64,000 bases of DNA from Rhizobium altiplani (lineage in GTDB: Bacteria > Pseudomonadota > Alphaproteobacteria > Rhizobiales > Rhizobiaceae): NCBI RefSeq assembly GCF_001542405.1, contig NZ_LNCD01000083.1, forward strand, positions 1 to 64,000, written 5' to 3'. Under the pieces are notes generated by a model, which searched no databases, had not been told where the DNA came from, and saw nothing but the letters and a program-made list of their open reading frames with translations. This document shows positions 1 to 8,235 of the stretch, piece by piece. Position numbers and translations under genes: made by a program. The number at the start of each line of letters is the position of its first letter. Position 1 is the stretch's first letter.

Positions 1-1247
1 CTGCCACACCACCCGGCATGCGGGTCCGCACCGGGCGGTTCGAGAGATTGAGGTTAGACGAGCCTGGGCATTCCAAGTTGGTCAGCCCATCTAATGGTGA
101 GGGTGGCGTTAAGGAGCTTGCCGCTGTTGCGCCACCAGCGACCGGCATTTGCTGCCACTTGCTGGGCCACCCCAGGTTTCGCTCCCCTTGCCATCATTTC
201 CCGAAAGATCGTCCTGCCGTGCTTCCATTGCTTGAGCTGGATTGCCCTCACACGATGGCGCATCCACTCGTCCAGCGCTTGCCAGACCCGAGGTGTTTGC
301 GCCAGCCGGAAGTAGGCTTTCCATCCGCGCACGAAGAGGCGCAGCCGTTCTGCCACCGCTTTCAGGGATCGACCCGTCACGCGCGGTGTCAGTTCGCGAA
401 TGCGCTCCTTGAACGCCTTGATTGCCTTGTCGGCAACCCGTCTCTTGACCACCCGCCCTGGTGCTTTGAAGAAAGCATAGCCGAGGAATTTGCGGCCGAA
501 GACGGTGGCAACGGCGCTCTTGGTCTCGTTCACCTTAAGGCGAAGTCGGCCATAGAGACGCCGCAGCAGAGCCATCACCCGCTCGCCCGCCCGCTGTGAC
601 CGCACGTAGACGTTACAGTCGTCGGCATAGCGGCAGAAGGCATGGCCCCGCTGTTCAAGTTCCTTGTCCACCTCATCCAGCAACACATTGGCCAGAAGCG
701 GCGACAGCGGCCCACCCTGCGGCGTGCCTCGGGTCCGCTTGAGGACCACACCCCCATCAACAATGTCGGCGTTCAGATAGGCCCGTACCAAGCGGATCAC
801 GCCGAGATCGGGGATTTTCTTGCGCAGACGGTCGATCAGGATGTCATGGTCAACCCGGTCGAAGAATTTCTCCAGGTCAACGTCCACGACAACCCGCCGT
901 CCGGACTGCACGAACGATTGCGCCGCCAGGACGGCATCGTGTGCACTCCTTCCAGGACGGAAGCCGTAGCTGTGCTGACTAAAAGTCGGATCAAGAATAG
1001 GCTGGAGGACTTGCAGGAGCGCCTGTTGGATCAGACGGTCCAGCACCCTGGGGATGCCAAGCTCGCGCTCGCCGCCCCCTGGCTTCGGGATCATCACATA
1101 TCCGGTTCTTGTCCATCGGCCCGCAGGTTCGATCCACGCTTCCTCCCCACGGTTGGTCACCCTTCCGCAGTTGCGCTTCATTTCGCTCGCTGTGACCAGC
1201 TTACGGTGGGACTTCCACCCACAAGAATGCGCCCATGCTGCGCGCAC
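1..1247 (-). mobile_element. Degenerate group II intron, probably class C, 3' end outside window
   Basis: On the minus strand the intron begins at 1247 with the canonical 5' end GTGCG and continues into domain I-like sequence. It follows directly on a hairpin plus six T and GTT, which is the insertion context known for class C introns. At 1-50 (minus) a domain V-like hairpin (ACC, CCCGG and TGCG arms with their complements) follows the maturase ORF, so the 3' end lies just beyond base 1. Only about 140 nt separate the 5' end from reverse-transcriptase coding sequence, where several hundred nt of domains I-III are expected. An internal deletion has therefore removed most of the ribozyme core and the N-terminus of the protein, so self-splicing is unlikely. 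The class C assignment is inferred from the C-terminus of the maturase and the terminator context. Confidence 0.75.
54..1181 (-). pseudogene. Group II intron reverse transcriptase/maturase, N-terminally truncated
   Basis: The frame contains the reverse-transcriptase core: PKPGGGERELGIP, the RT2-3 segment QHSYGFRPGRSAHDAV, the catalytic CRYADD motif of RT5, and the GTPQGGPLSP motif. A maturase (X/GIIM) domain with RGWKAYF follows. It ends LGMPRLV with no HNH endonuclease domain, as in class C maturases. Family similarity begins only near 1100; codons upstream of that are intron RNA sequence read in frame, so the given start (ATG at 1181) is nominal. About 70-90 residues of RT0/RT1 are missing. 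The frame has no stop codon, suggesting recent truncation. Activity in cis is unlikely. Confidence 0.8.
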
Positions 1248-1250
1248 AAC

Positions 1251-1274
1251 AAAAAAGCCCGGCATCAGCCGGGC
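1251..1274 (-). terminator. Rho-independent terminator left of the IS, intron target
   Basis: On the minus strand there is a 7-bp stem GCCCGGC / GCCGGGC with a 4-nt loop at 1257-1274, followed by six T at 1251-1256. The group II intron starts 3 nt after the T run. The left inverted repeat of the IS begins at 1275, the base adjoining the stem. Confidence 0.75.
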
Positions 1275-1290
1275 CAGACCGCTGACAAAC
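1275..1290 (+). repeat. IS left terminal inverted repeat
   Basis: CAGACCGCTGACAAAC, an exact reverse complement of 2784-2799. It starts at the base after a terminator stem. Confidence 0.9.
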
Positions 1291-1327
1291 TCCTGGCTTG
1301 GTCCAGGGGTTTGTGATTCATTGGGAC

Positions 1328-2699
1328 ATGTTGAAGAAACCTGCTCCCACCCAGACGGCTCTTGAGATGGTGACGCTCGACAGCCTGGTGCCGAAGGATC
1401 ACCTGCTTCGCAAGATCGATGCGGTGATCGACTTTTCGTTCATCCATGATCGTGTTGCCGGGCTCTACTGCCCTGACAATGGCCGGCCGCCGCTGGACCC
1501 GACGCTGATGTTCAAGGCGCTGTTCATCGGTTACCTGTTCGGCGTGCGCTCGGAGCGTCAGTTGGTGCGCGAGATCGAGGTCAACGTCGCCTACCGCTGG
1601 TTTCTGCGGCTGAAGCTGACGGATCCCGTGTTCGACGCCTCGACGCTGTCGCAGAACCGCCGCCGGCGCTTCAACGACACCTCGGTCGCCCAGGACATCT
1701 TTGACCATATCGTTGAGCAGGCGATCCGTCATGGGCTGGTCGACGGCACGGTGCTTTATACGGATTCGACGCATCTGAAGGCCAACGCCAACAAGGGCAA
1801 GTACGATCTTGCGATGATCGAGAAGTCGCGCTCCGACTACTGGGCCGACCTGGATGCGGCGATCGAGGCTGAGCGTAAGCTGCACGGTCAGAAGCCGCTG
1901 AAGGACAAAAGAGCGTGAGCCGCAGGTGAAGGAAACCAAGGTGTCGCGTACCGATCCCGACAGCGGCTATATGGTGCGCGACGGCAAGCCGAAGGGCTTC
2001 TTCTATCTCGACCACCGCACGGTGGACGGCAAGCTTGCGATCATCACCGACACCCATGTGACGCCTGCCAATGTGCATGACAGTATCGTCTATCTCGAGC
2101 GGCTCGACCGGCAGCGTGAGCGGTTCGGCTTCGCGGTCGGCGCCGTCGGCCTGGATGCTGGTTATGCGACACCCGGCATCGCCAAGGGTCTGGAAGACCG
2201 TACCATCCTCGGTGTCACCGGCTATCGCAATCCGACCCCGCCCAGAGCCGGCATGATGCGCAAGTCGAAGTTCGACTATGAGCCCGAGACCGACGGTTAT
2301 CGCTGCCCCGAAGGCCAACTGCTCGCCTATGCCACCACCGACCGCAATGGTTATCGCCACTATCGTTCGGATCCGGCCATCTGCCGCGATTGTCCGTTGC
2401 TGGCGTCGTGCACCAATAACGCCACGGCGACACGCACCATCACCCGCCATGTCTGGGCCGATGCCCGCCAGCGCACCGATGCCCACCGCCTGACCCCTTG
2501 GGGCAAGGCAATCTACAAGCGTCGCAAGGAGACGGTCGAGCGATCCTTTGCCGATGCCAAACAGCTTCATGGCCATCGCTATGCCCGCTTCCGAAGTCTC
2601 ACCCGCGTCGCATGCCAGTGCCTGTTGGCTGCGGCCGCCCAAAACATCAAGAAGATCGCAATGGCGCTGACAAGAGCGCCAAAACCGGCCACCGCGTGA
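1328..2699 (+). pseudogene. IS1182-family transposase, frameshifted
   Basis: Two frames join into one DDE transposase. Residues from ATG 1328 to about 1905 carry the N-terminal DUF772-type domain and the first acidic residue in TDSTHLKANA. The second frame, to 2699, has GLDAGY and the final glutamate region RKETVERSFADAKQLHG. At 1905-1912 the run GACAAAAGAG carries one extra A: removing one A restores a continuous KDKEREPQVKETK reading. Without that the first frame stops at 1918. The element is thus inactive unless +1 frameshifting occurs or the extra base is a sequencing error. All three acidic residues are otherwise kept, so the inactivation looks recent. Confidence 0.88.
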
Positions 2700-2783
2700 G
2701 CCAACGCCCCTGCCTCGCCTCCACCAAAACACCGCAGCAAAAATCAAATCGCCAAAAACAAAACCCGCCGAAAATATCGACGG

Positions 2784-2799
2784 GTTTGTCAGCGGTCTG
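2784..2799 (-). repeat. IS right terminal inverted repeat
   Basis: GTTTGTCAGCGGTCTG, the exact reverse complement of 1275-1290. It is followed immediately by the stem of the hairpin at 2800-2820. Confidence 0.9.
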
Positions 2800-2824
2800 A
2801 GCCCCGCACAAGGCGGGGCTTTTT
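2800..2824. terminator. Terminator hairpin between IS and DAHP synthase
   Basis: An 8-bp stem AGCCCCGC / GCGGGGCT with a 5-nt loop is followed by five T on the plus strand. On the minus strand it lies 18 nt past the stop codon of the DAHP synthase gene. There the T run expected after the stem is replaced by the IS end, so the IS appears to have inserted into the gene's own terminator. Confidence 0.7.
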
Positions 2825-2837
2825 CTTCTATTTTCGA

Positions 2838-4211
2838 TCAACCGTTGACGGCCATGCGCTTTTCGTCGCGCCCGCCCTTCATGCGCTCGGCCAGCAGGAA
2901 GGCCAGTTCGAGCGCCTGGTCGGCATTGAGACGCGGGTCGCAATGCGTGTGGTAGCGATCGTGCAGATCCTCGGCCGTGACGGCGCGGGCGCCGCCGGTG
3001 CATTCCGTCACATCCTTGCCGGTCATCTCGATGTGGATGCCGCCCGGATGCGAACCTTCTGCGCGATGGATCTGGAAGAAGCTTTCGACTTCCGACAGGA
3101 TCCGCTCGAACGGACGCGTCTTGTAGTTGTTCAGCGTGATCGTGTTGCCGTGCATCGGATCGCACGACCAGACGACCTTGCGCCCTTCGCGTTCGACCGC
3201 GCGGATAAGGCGCGGCAGATGCTCGGCCACCTTGTCGTGACCGAAGCGGCAGATCAGCGTCAGCCGGCCCGCTTCATTCTCAGGATTGAGAATGTCGATC
3301 AGGTTCAGAAGATCGTCCGCCTGCAGAGACGGACCGCACTTCAAGCCGATCGGATTCTTGATGCCACGGCAGTATTCGACGTGGGCATGGTCTGCCTGGC
3401 GCGTGCGGTCGCCGATCCAGATCATGTGGCCCGAAGTCGCGTACCAGTCGCCAGACGTCGAGTCGACGCGCGTCAGCGCCTCTTCATAGCCAAGCAGCAG
3501 CGCTTCGTGGCTGGTGAAGAAGTCCGTCTCGCGCAGGCTCGGATTGTTTTCCGCACTGATGCCGATCGCCTTCATGAAGTCCATGGTTTCGCTGATGCGG
3601 CCGGCAAGCTTGCGGTAGCGCTCACCCTGCGGACTATCCTTGACGAAGCCGAGCATCCATTGATGGACGTTCTCGAGGTTGGCGTAGCCACCCATCGCGA
3701 AGGCGCGCAGCAGGTTCAGCGTAGCGGCCGACTGGCGATAGGCCATCGCCTGGCGCTCCGGGTTCGGAATACGTGACTCTTCCGTGAACTCGATGCCGTT
3801 GATGATGTCGCCACGGTAGCTCGGCAGCGACACGCCATCCTGGGTCTCGATGCCGGAAGAGCGCGGCTTGGCGAACTGCCCGGCGATGCGGCCGACCTTG
3901 ACCACCGGCAACTGCGCGCCGAAGGTCAGGACGACGGCCATCTGCAGGAACGCGCGGAAGAAGTCGCGGATGTTGTCGGCGCCATGCTCGGCAAAACTCT
4001 CGGCGCAATCGCCACCCTGCAGCAGGAAACCGTTGCCTTCTGCAACGTTGGCGAGATGCTTCTTCAGCCGGCGTGCTTCACCCGCAAAGACGAGAGGCGG
4101 ATAGGATGCGAGCTGGGCTTCCGTTGCTGCCAATGCGGCCTGGTCCGGATAGTCCGGAACCTGCTGGATCGGTTTTTGCCGCCAACTACTCGGTGTCCAA
4201 TTCTCTGCCAT
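2838..4211 (-). CDS. Class II 3-deoxy-7-phosphoheptulonate (DAHP) synthase
   Basis: This enzyme condenses phosphoenolpyruvate and erythrose 4-phosphate, the first step of the shikimate pathway to aromatic amino acids. The 457-residue protein is full length for the plant-type (class II) family. It shows LLQGGDCAESF near residue 65, KVGRIAGQFAKPRSS near 115, and the metal/PEP-site segments VVWSCDPMHGNT and GIHIEMTGKDVTEC in the C-terminal half. I chose ATG 4211 over the in-frame upstream codon at 4232 because CAGGTGAG lies at normal spacing before it and the product starts MAENWTPSSW, as is usual in rhizobia. The gene is monocistronic. Its 3' terminator has been invaded by the IS. No leader peptide rich in aromatic residues is visible upstream. 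Confidence 0.95.
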   Translation of the reverse strand: MAENWTPSSWRQKPIQQVPDYPDQAALAATEAQLASYPPLVFAGEARRLKKHLANVAEGNGFLLQGGDCAESFAEHGADNIRDFFRAFLQMAVVLTFGAQLPVVKVGRIAGQFAKPRSSGIETQDGVSLPSYRGDIINGIEFTEESRIPNPERQAMAYRQSAATLNLLRAFAMGGYANLENVHQWMLGFVKDSPQGERYRKLAGRISETMDFMKAIGISAENNPSLRETDFFTSHEALLLGYEEALTRVDSTSGDWYATSGHMIWIGDRTRQADHAHVEYCRGIKNPIGLKCGPSLQADDLLNLIDILNPENEAGRLTLICRFGHDKVAEHLPRLIRAVEREGRKVVWSCDPMHGNTITLNNYKTRPFERILSEVESFFQIHRAEGSHPGGIHIEMTGKDVTECTGGARAVTAEDLHDRYHTHCDPRLNADQALELAFLLAERMKGGRDEKRMAVNG

Positions 4212-4533
4212 CTTACTCACCTGCTCCAGCATCCGGTCCGTCCGGATGTTCCGTCCTAAAAATGTTGGGCGGCTTATAACCCTTTAGTGCCATCTTGCAT
4301 AGCGGCGTTCCGCTCTACGGCACTGACGATTAAGTCGACGACCAACGCGCGATATAAAGGAATTCGGTGACGTACTTTCAAACAAAAAACGTGCGATCAA
4401 CGATCACTATACCAAGACGGTTTGTATCCAATTTAAGCTTGCCCCGGAAAAACGCCGGCAATTCTAATGAGGCGTCATGAAGGCGTTCTTCCTCAAGGTG
4501 ATCCAAACGCCGCGCATTACCAGCTGACTGGCG
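4212..4533. other. Intergenic region, no gene
   Basis: About 320 bp between the start of the DAHP synthase gene and the stop of gor, both on the minus strand. It must hold the DAHP synthase promoter; GGGTTATAAG at about 4277-4286 (minus) could supply the -10 element. Apart from the leader hairpin I see no coding or RNA signal. Confidence 0.5.
4230..4248 (-). other. Leader hairpin before the DAHP synthase gene
   Basis: A 7-bp stem CATCCGG / CCGGATG with a 5-nt loop lies in the untranslated leader, ending about 7 nt before the ribosome-binding site. It could influence translation or mRNA stability, but no alternative pairing partner is evident. Confidence 0.35.
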
Positions 4534-5919
4534 TCAGACGCGAACACCATCCCGAATGCGATAGCTCGGGGCATACATTGTGACGAGCTCTTCCGCGGCC
4601 GTCGGATGCACCGCCATCGTCCGGTCGAAATCGTCCTTCGTGCAGCCCGCCTTCAGCGTGATGCCGAGGATCTGTGCCATTTCGCCGGCATCGTGGCCGA
4701 GGATATGCGCGCCGACGACCTTTCGGCTGGCAGCGTCCACAATCAGCTTCATGATCATCTTCTCGCCACGCCCCGACAGCGTCGCCTTCAGTGGCCGAAA
4801 CTGCGCACGGTAGACCTCGAGCTCCTTGTAGCGCTTGCCCGCTTCCTCCTCGGTCAGTCCCACGGTACCGATCTCCGGCTGCGAGAAGACCGCCGTTGCG
4901 ATCGTCTCGTGATCAGGCTTGGTCGGATTGTCCTTGTACGCCGTCTCGATGAAGCACATCGCCTCGTGGATCGCCACCGGCGTCAACTGTACCCTATCGG
5001 TGACATCGCCAAGCGCATAGATGTTCGGGACGTTGGTGCGAGAATATTCGTCGACCACCACCGCTCCGCGCTCGTCAGTCTTCACACCGGCGGCTTCCAG
5101 GCCTAGGCCTTCCGTATTCGGAATGCGACCGAGCGCCAGCATCACGACATCGGCCGCCAGCGTGCCGTTCTTCAGCGTCTCGACGGAAAGACGACCGTCC
5201 TCTTTCGATACCTTCTGCAGCATATCATGGCAGAGGATGCGGATGCCCTTGGCGGTCATCGCCTCGTGCAGTCCTTGGCGGAGGTCCTGATCGAAGCGCG
5301 ACAGAATCTCGGCGCCGCGATAGATCAGCGTCGTCTCGACGCCGAGGCCGTGAAAGATATTGGCAAACTCCACCGCGATATAACCGCCACCCGCAATCAC
5401 AATCGCCTTCGGCAGCTCCTCCAGATGGAAGGCCTCGTTGGAGGAAATGCAGAGCTCGTTCCCAGGCAAAGCCGCGTGCGGGTTCGGGCGGCCACCGGTC
5501 GCGATCACGACGGTCTTCGCGGTCACCGTCTTGCCGGTATTGACCAACCGGACCGTATGCGCGTCGACCATTTCGGCACGTGTTTCCAGGATTTCGGCGT
5601 TGGCGCCGGCAAGCCCCTTCTTGTAGAGCCCTTCTAGGCGCGCGATCTCGTTGTCCTTCGCGGCAATCAGCTTCTTCCAGTCGAACGAACTCTCGCCGAC
5701 CGTCCACCCGAAGCCCACGGCATCCTCGAAATGCTCATGGAACTGAGCCGCATAGACGAAGAGCTTCTTGGGCACGCAGCCGCGGATCACGCAAGTGCCG
5801 CCGTAGCGGTACTCCTCTGCGATCGCGACCTTCTTACCGAGCGAGGCTGCAACGCGGGCGCTTCGCACACCGCCTGAGCCACCGCCGATGACAAAGAGAT
5901 CGTAATCGTAGGACGTCAT
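4534..5919 (-). CDS. gor: Glutathione-disulfide reductase
   Basis: This NADPH-dependent flavoprotein reduces glutathione disulfide in the cytoplasm. The 461-residue protein has the FAD dinucleotide-binding motif GGGSGG (residues 12-17) and the redox-active disulfide GTCVIRGCVPKK (Cys43, Cys48). The NADPH-binding fold AGGGYIAVEFA lies mid-protein, and the C-terminal dimer-interface motif HPTAAEELVT contains the catalytic histidine of the partner subunit. ATG 5919 is preceded by GGAG at 8 nt, and the product then starts MTSYDYDLF; an upstream in-frame start would only add non-homologous residues. A terminator separates it from the upstream rpiA-DUF2059 operon, so it probably has its own promoter. 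Confidence 0.96.
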   Translation of the reverse strand: MTSYDYDLFVIGGGSGGVRSARVAASLGKKVAIAEEYRYGGTCVIRGCVPKKLFVYAAQFHEHFEDAVGFGWTVGESSFDWKKLIAAKDNEIARLEGLYKKGLAGANAEILETRAEMVDAHTVRLVNTGKTVTAKTVVIATGGRPNPHAALPGNELCISSNEAFHLEELPKAIVIAGGGYIAVEFANIFHGLGVETTLIYRGAEILSRFDQDLRQGLHEAMTAKGIRILCHDMLQKVSKEDGRLSVETLKNGTLAADVVMLALGRIPNTEGLGLEAAGVKTDERGAVVVDEYSRTNVPNIYALGDVTDRVQLTPVAIHEAMCFIETAYKDNPTKPDHETIATAVFSQPEIGTVGLTEEEAGKRYKELEVYRAQFRPLKATLSGRGEKMIMKLIVDAASRKVVGAHILGHDAGEMAQILGITLKAGCTKDDFDRTMAVHPTAAEELVTMYAPSYRIRDGVRV

Positions 5920-5957
5920 GAGAAACTCCGGATGGAATCGGCTGGTGAGGTGAAAGT

Positions 5958-5985
5958 GATATAGTATCGACGGCCGCAAAAACAA
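5958..5985 (-). promoter_or_regulatory. Possible gor promoter
   Basis: On the minus strand TTGTTT (5980-5985) and TATATC (5958-5963) are 16 bp apart, 39 nt before the gor start. The -35 part overlaps the terminator tail. The match to sigma70-type consensus is moderate only. Confidence 0.3.
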
Positions 5986-6009
5986 AAGCCCGGACGATGC
6001 CGGGCTTTT
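5984..6009. terminator. Bidirectional terminator
   Basis: A perfect 10-bp inverted repeat AAAAGCCCGG / CCGGGCTTTT with a 6-nt loop. It lies 20 nt past the stop of the DUF2059 gene on the minus strand and ends that operon before gor. Confidence 0.85.
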
Positions 6010-6029
6010 GGTCTGTTGTTCGCGTCTTC

Positions 6030-6620
6030 TTACGGCTTCGGCTTTGCAGCAGCCGGTGCAGCTGGCTTCGGCGCGGCCGTCGCAGCCGGGTTCGCCGGAT
6101 CGGCGGCCGGTGGCGGGGCCTTGATGACCTTCACGAGTTCAGCGCTCGTCTGCTTCTGCAGATCGCGCGAGATGCCCTGCGCCCAGATATCGGCGGCCTT
6201 GACGGTTTCGCGCGAAGCGATCGGGCCATCCTTGAGCAGCTTCTTGCCAACCGGCGAGTTGTAGAACTCGGCGATCGCGTTGAGTTCCTCGACGGAGAAT
6301 GCCTTGGCATAGGTCAGCGCGGCTTCCTTCTCGAGATCGGCGCGACGCGGTGCAAGGGCCAGTGCCTGCTTGTCGACCTCAGCGGTGATCGCATCCTGAT
6401 AGTTCGGCGAGTCCTGGATGAGATCGGCCTTCAGGCGCTCAGCCAGGCCGGGCAGGATGTTGTCGAACTGTGCGGTGGCGCCGATCGCGTCGATCGCAGC
6501 GCGGGCCGCCTTCAGCTGCTCCGGAGAGGCTTCCTGCGCATGTGCGGCAAAGCCGAATGCGACGCCCGAGAAAATAACGGTCGCAGCAGCAAAACGGCCA
6601 AGACCTGCAAATTTAATCAT
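6030..6620 (-). CDS. DUF2059 domain secreted protein
   Basis: A 196-residue protein with an N-terminal signal peptide (hydrophobic stretch, probable cleavage after AHA), so it is periplasmic. The central region FSVEELNAIAEFYNSPVGKKL is the DUF2059 core. The C-terminus is an Ala/Pro-rich low-complexity tail of about 30 residues. ATG 6620 was chosen because AGGAG lies 11 nt upstream, whereas the in-frame TTG at 6629 sits only 2-4 nt from it. The gene begins 17 nt after the rpiA stop and is probably its operon partner. No molecular function is known to me for DUF2059. Confidence 0.85.
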   Translation of the reverse strand: MIKFAGLGRFAAATVIFSGVAFGFAAHAQEASPEQLKAARAAIDAIGATAQFDNILPGLAERLKADLIQDSPNYQDAITAEVDKQALALAPRRADLEKEAALTYAKAFSVEELNAIAEFYNSPVGKKLLKDGPIASRETVKAADIWAQGISRDLQKQTSAELVKVIKAPPPAADPANPAATAAPKPAAPAAAKPKP

Positions 6621-6637
6621 GAGTTTCAATGCTCCTG

Positions 6638-7336
6638 TTACCTGTTCGCCCGCAGCGTGCGTGCGCCTGCTGGACCTGCAATGATCGCAAGCGCCGCCAT
6701 TTTTAGAAAGAGCCCGTGTTCAACGACTCCGGGTATTGAATTCAGCTCGTTTGAAAGCGCCTCTGCATCAGGAATGCGGCCAAAAGATGCATCCAGGATG
6801 TAGTGGCCGCCGTCCGTCATGAAGTCTTCGCCACCGGATTGCCGCAGCGTCAGGCTGCCGCTCAACCCAAGCTTCGAGGCCTTCTTTTCGATCGCCATGC
6901 GTGTCGATACGAGTCCGAACGGATTGATCTCAATCGGTAGCGGAAATGCGCCAAGTGTCTCGACCAGTTTGCTCTCGTCGGCAATGACGATCATGCGCTG
7001 AGATGCCGCAGCGACGATCTTCTCGCGCAGCAGTGCACCGCCGCCACCCTTGATGAGCGTGAGGTCGGAATCGACCTCATCCGCGCCATCGATCGTCAGA
7101 TCGAGTTCCGGCAGTTCATCCAGTGACTTCAGCGGTACGCCGAGCTCGACGCAAAGCCTTGCCGTGCGTTCGGAGGTTGGCACGCCTTCGACCTTGAAGC
7201 CGGTTGAAACCTTCTCTGCGAGCAGCCGAACAAACTCTTCGGCAGTACTCCCGGTTCCGATTCCAAGCCGCATGCCATATTCGACATGAGCGAGTGCGGC
7301 CTCGGCGGCCTTGATCTTCATTTCGCGGGCATCCAT
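6638..7336 (-). CDS. rpiA: Ribose-5-phosphate isomerase A
   Basis: Interconverts ribose 5-phosphate and ribulose 5-phosphate in the non-oxidative pentose phosphate pathway. The 232-residue protein shows the family motifs GIGTGSTAEEF (phosphate loop), TIDGADEVD (catalytic acid region) and KGGGGALLREK. ATG 7336 has GGAG 10 nt upstream. In-frame codons further upstream encode sequence without family similarity. It is the first gene of an rpiA-DUF2059 unit and is divergent from gph across a 191-bp AT-rich spacer. Confidence 0.96.
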   Translation of the reverse strand: MDAREMKIKAAEAALAHVEYGMRLGIGTGSTAEEFVRLLAEKVSTGFKVEGVPTSERTARLCVELGVPLKSLDELPELDLTIDGADEVDSDLTLIKGGGGALLREKIVAAASQRMIVIADESKLVETLGAFPLPIEINPFGLVSTRMAIEKKASKLGLSGSLTLRQSGGEDFMTDGGHYILDASFGRIPDAEALSNELNSIPGVVEHGLFLKMAALAIIAGPAGARTLRANR

Positions 7337-7527
7337 GCGCCGCTGACTCCGAATTATTGCGTTGGATGTGCTGTTTACACGGCTCGCTTGCCAAACGAAA
7401 GCCAAAATAGCGTAATGATTTTTGAAAAGCCGTGGGCATTTGCAACTCGTCCCCTTTGCCGGCAAATATTGCTTTTCCGGTCCTCATCACCTACTGCCGA
7501 TGACATCATTTCTGAAAGGCGCAATCC

Positions 7528-8235
7528 TTGACCCCTGCCCTTGTTGTATTCGATCTTGACGGAACACTGCTCGATACTCACACCGATCTTGTTGAGAGCC
7601 TGAATTATACGATCGCGGCAATCGGTGTGGCGCCGGTCAGCTACGACGACCTCACGCATCTCGTCGGACATGGCGCCAAGGTCATGATCGAGCGGGCCTG
7701 CGGTCTTCGAGGACATCCGTTGGCACAGGAACAGCTTCCTGCCCTGCTCAACCGCTTCATTGCGCACTACACCGACAACATGCCGGGACATACCGCGCCT
7801 TACCCCAGCCTGGTCGAGGCAATGGATCAACTGAAGAGTGCCGGCTGCAAGCTTGCCGTTTGCACCAACAAGCTCGAAGGCCTGGCGCGCAACCTGATCG
7901 AGAAGCTTGAACTCACCCATTATTTCGATGCCATTACCGGCGGCGACACCTTCACCGTCAGGAAGCCCGACGCCCAGCATCTTCTCGGAACCATCGAGCG
8001 CGCCGGCGGCGATGTCCGCAGGACCGTCATGATCGGCGACAGCGTCAACGACATTCTTGTTGCCCGCAATGCCGGCGTCCCTTCGATCGCCGTGCCGTTC
8101 GGCTATTCCGACGTCCCCGTCGAGACCCTCGGGCCAACGAGCGTGATTACGCATTTCAAGGAGTTAACTCCTGCGCTGATCGACGAATTGATCGAGGACT
8201 TCACCTCGGCAACGCCGGCGGCGGCGGCAGGCTGA
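7528..8235 (+). CDS. gph: Phosphoglycolate phosphatase (HAD family)
   Basis: Removes phosphate from 2-phosphoglycolate, a product of DNA repair and of oxygenase side reactions. The 235-residue HAD phosphatase has motif I FDLDGTLLDT (nucleophile Asp), motif II in AVCTNK, and motif IV in GDSVNDILVARNAG. The start is TTG, with AAAGG 8 nt upstream; no ATG fits the conserved N-terminus MTPALVVFDLDG. It is divergent from rpiA. Its last ~50 codons and downstream noncoding sequence recur in decayed form at 9668-9862. Confidence 0.92.
   Translation: MTPALVVFDLDGTLLDTHTDLVESLNYTIAAIGVAPVSYDDLTHLVGHGAKVMIERACGLRGHPLAQEQLPALLNRFIAHYTDNMPGHTAPYPSLVEAMDQLKSAGCKLAVCTNKLEGLARNLIEKLELTHYFDAITGGDTFTVRKPDAQHLLGTIERAGGDVRRTVMIGDSVNDILVARNAGVPSIAVPFGYSDVPVETLGPTSVITHFKELTPALIDELIEDFTSATPAAAAG

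Larger units (their letters stand above)
1275..2799 (+). mobile_element. IS1182-family insertion sequence, 1525 bp
   Basis: The element is bounded by perfect 16-bp terminal inverted repeats and contains one long transposase reading frame interrupted by a single frameshift. The size fits the IS1182 family. Both ends abut the stem of a GC-rich hairpin (1257-1274 on the left, 2800-2820 on the right). The two hairpins differ in sequence, so the flanks do not form a simple target-site duplication. They were either joined by recombination between IS copies or the element replaced target sequence between them. Confidence 0.85.

Noticed and set aside
1140..1265. N-terminal extension of the intron reverse transcriptase
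   Set aside because: These codons read intron domain I and target terminator sequence, not protein-family sequence.
4212..4340. Attenuator leader peptide for the DAHP synthase gene
   Set aside because: The only short upstream frame (MQDGTKGL) has no aromatic codons, and the leader hairpin has no terminator or alternative partner.
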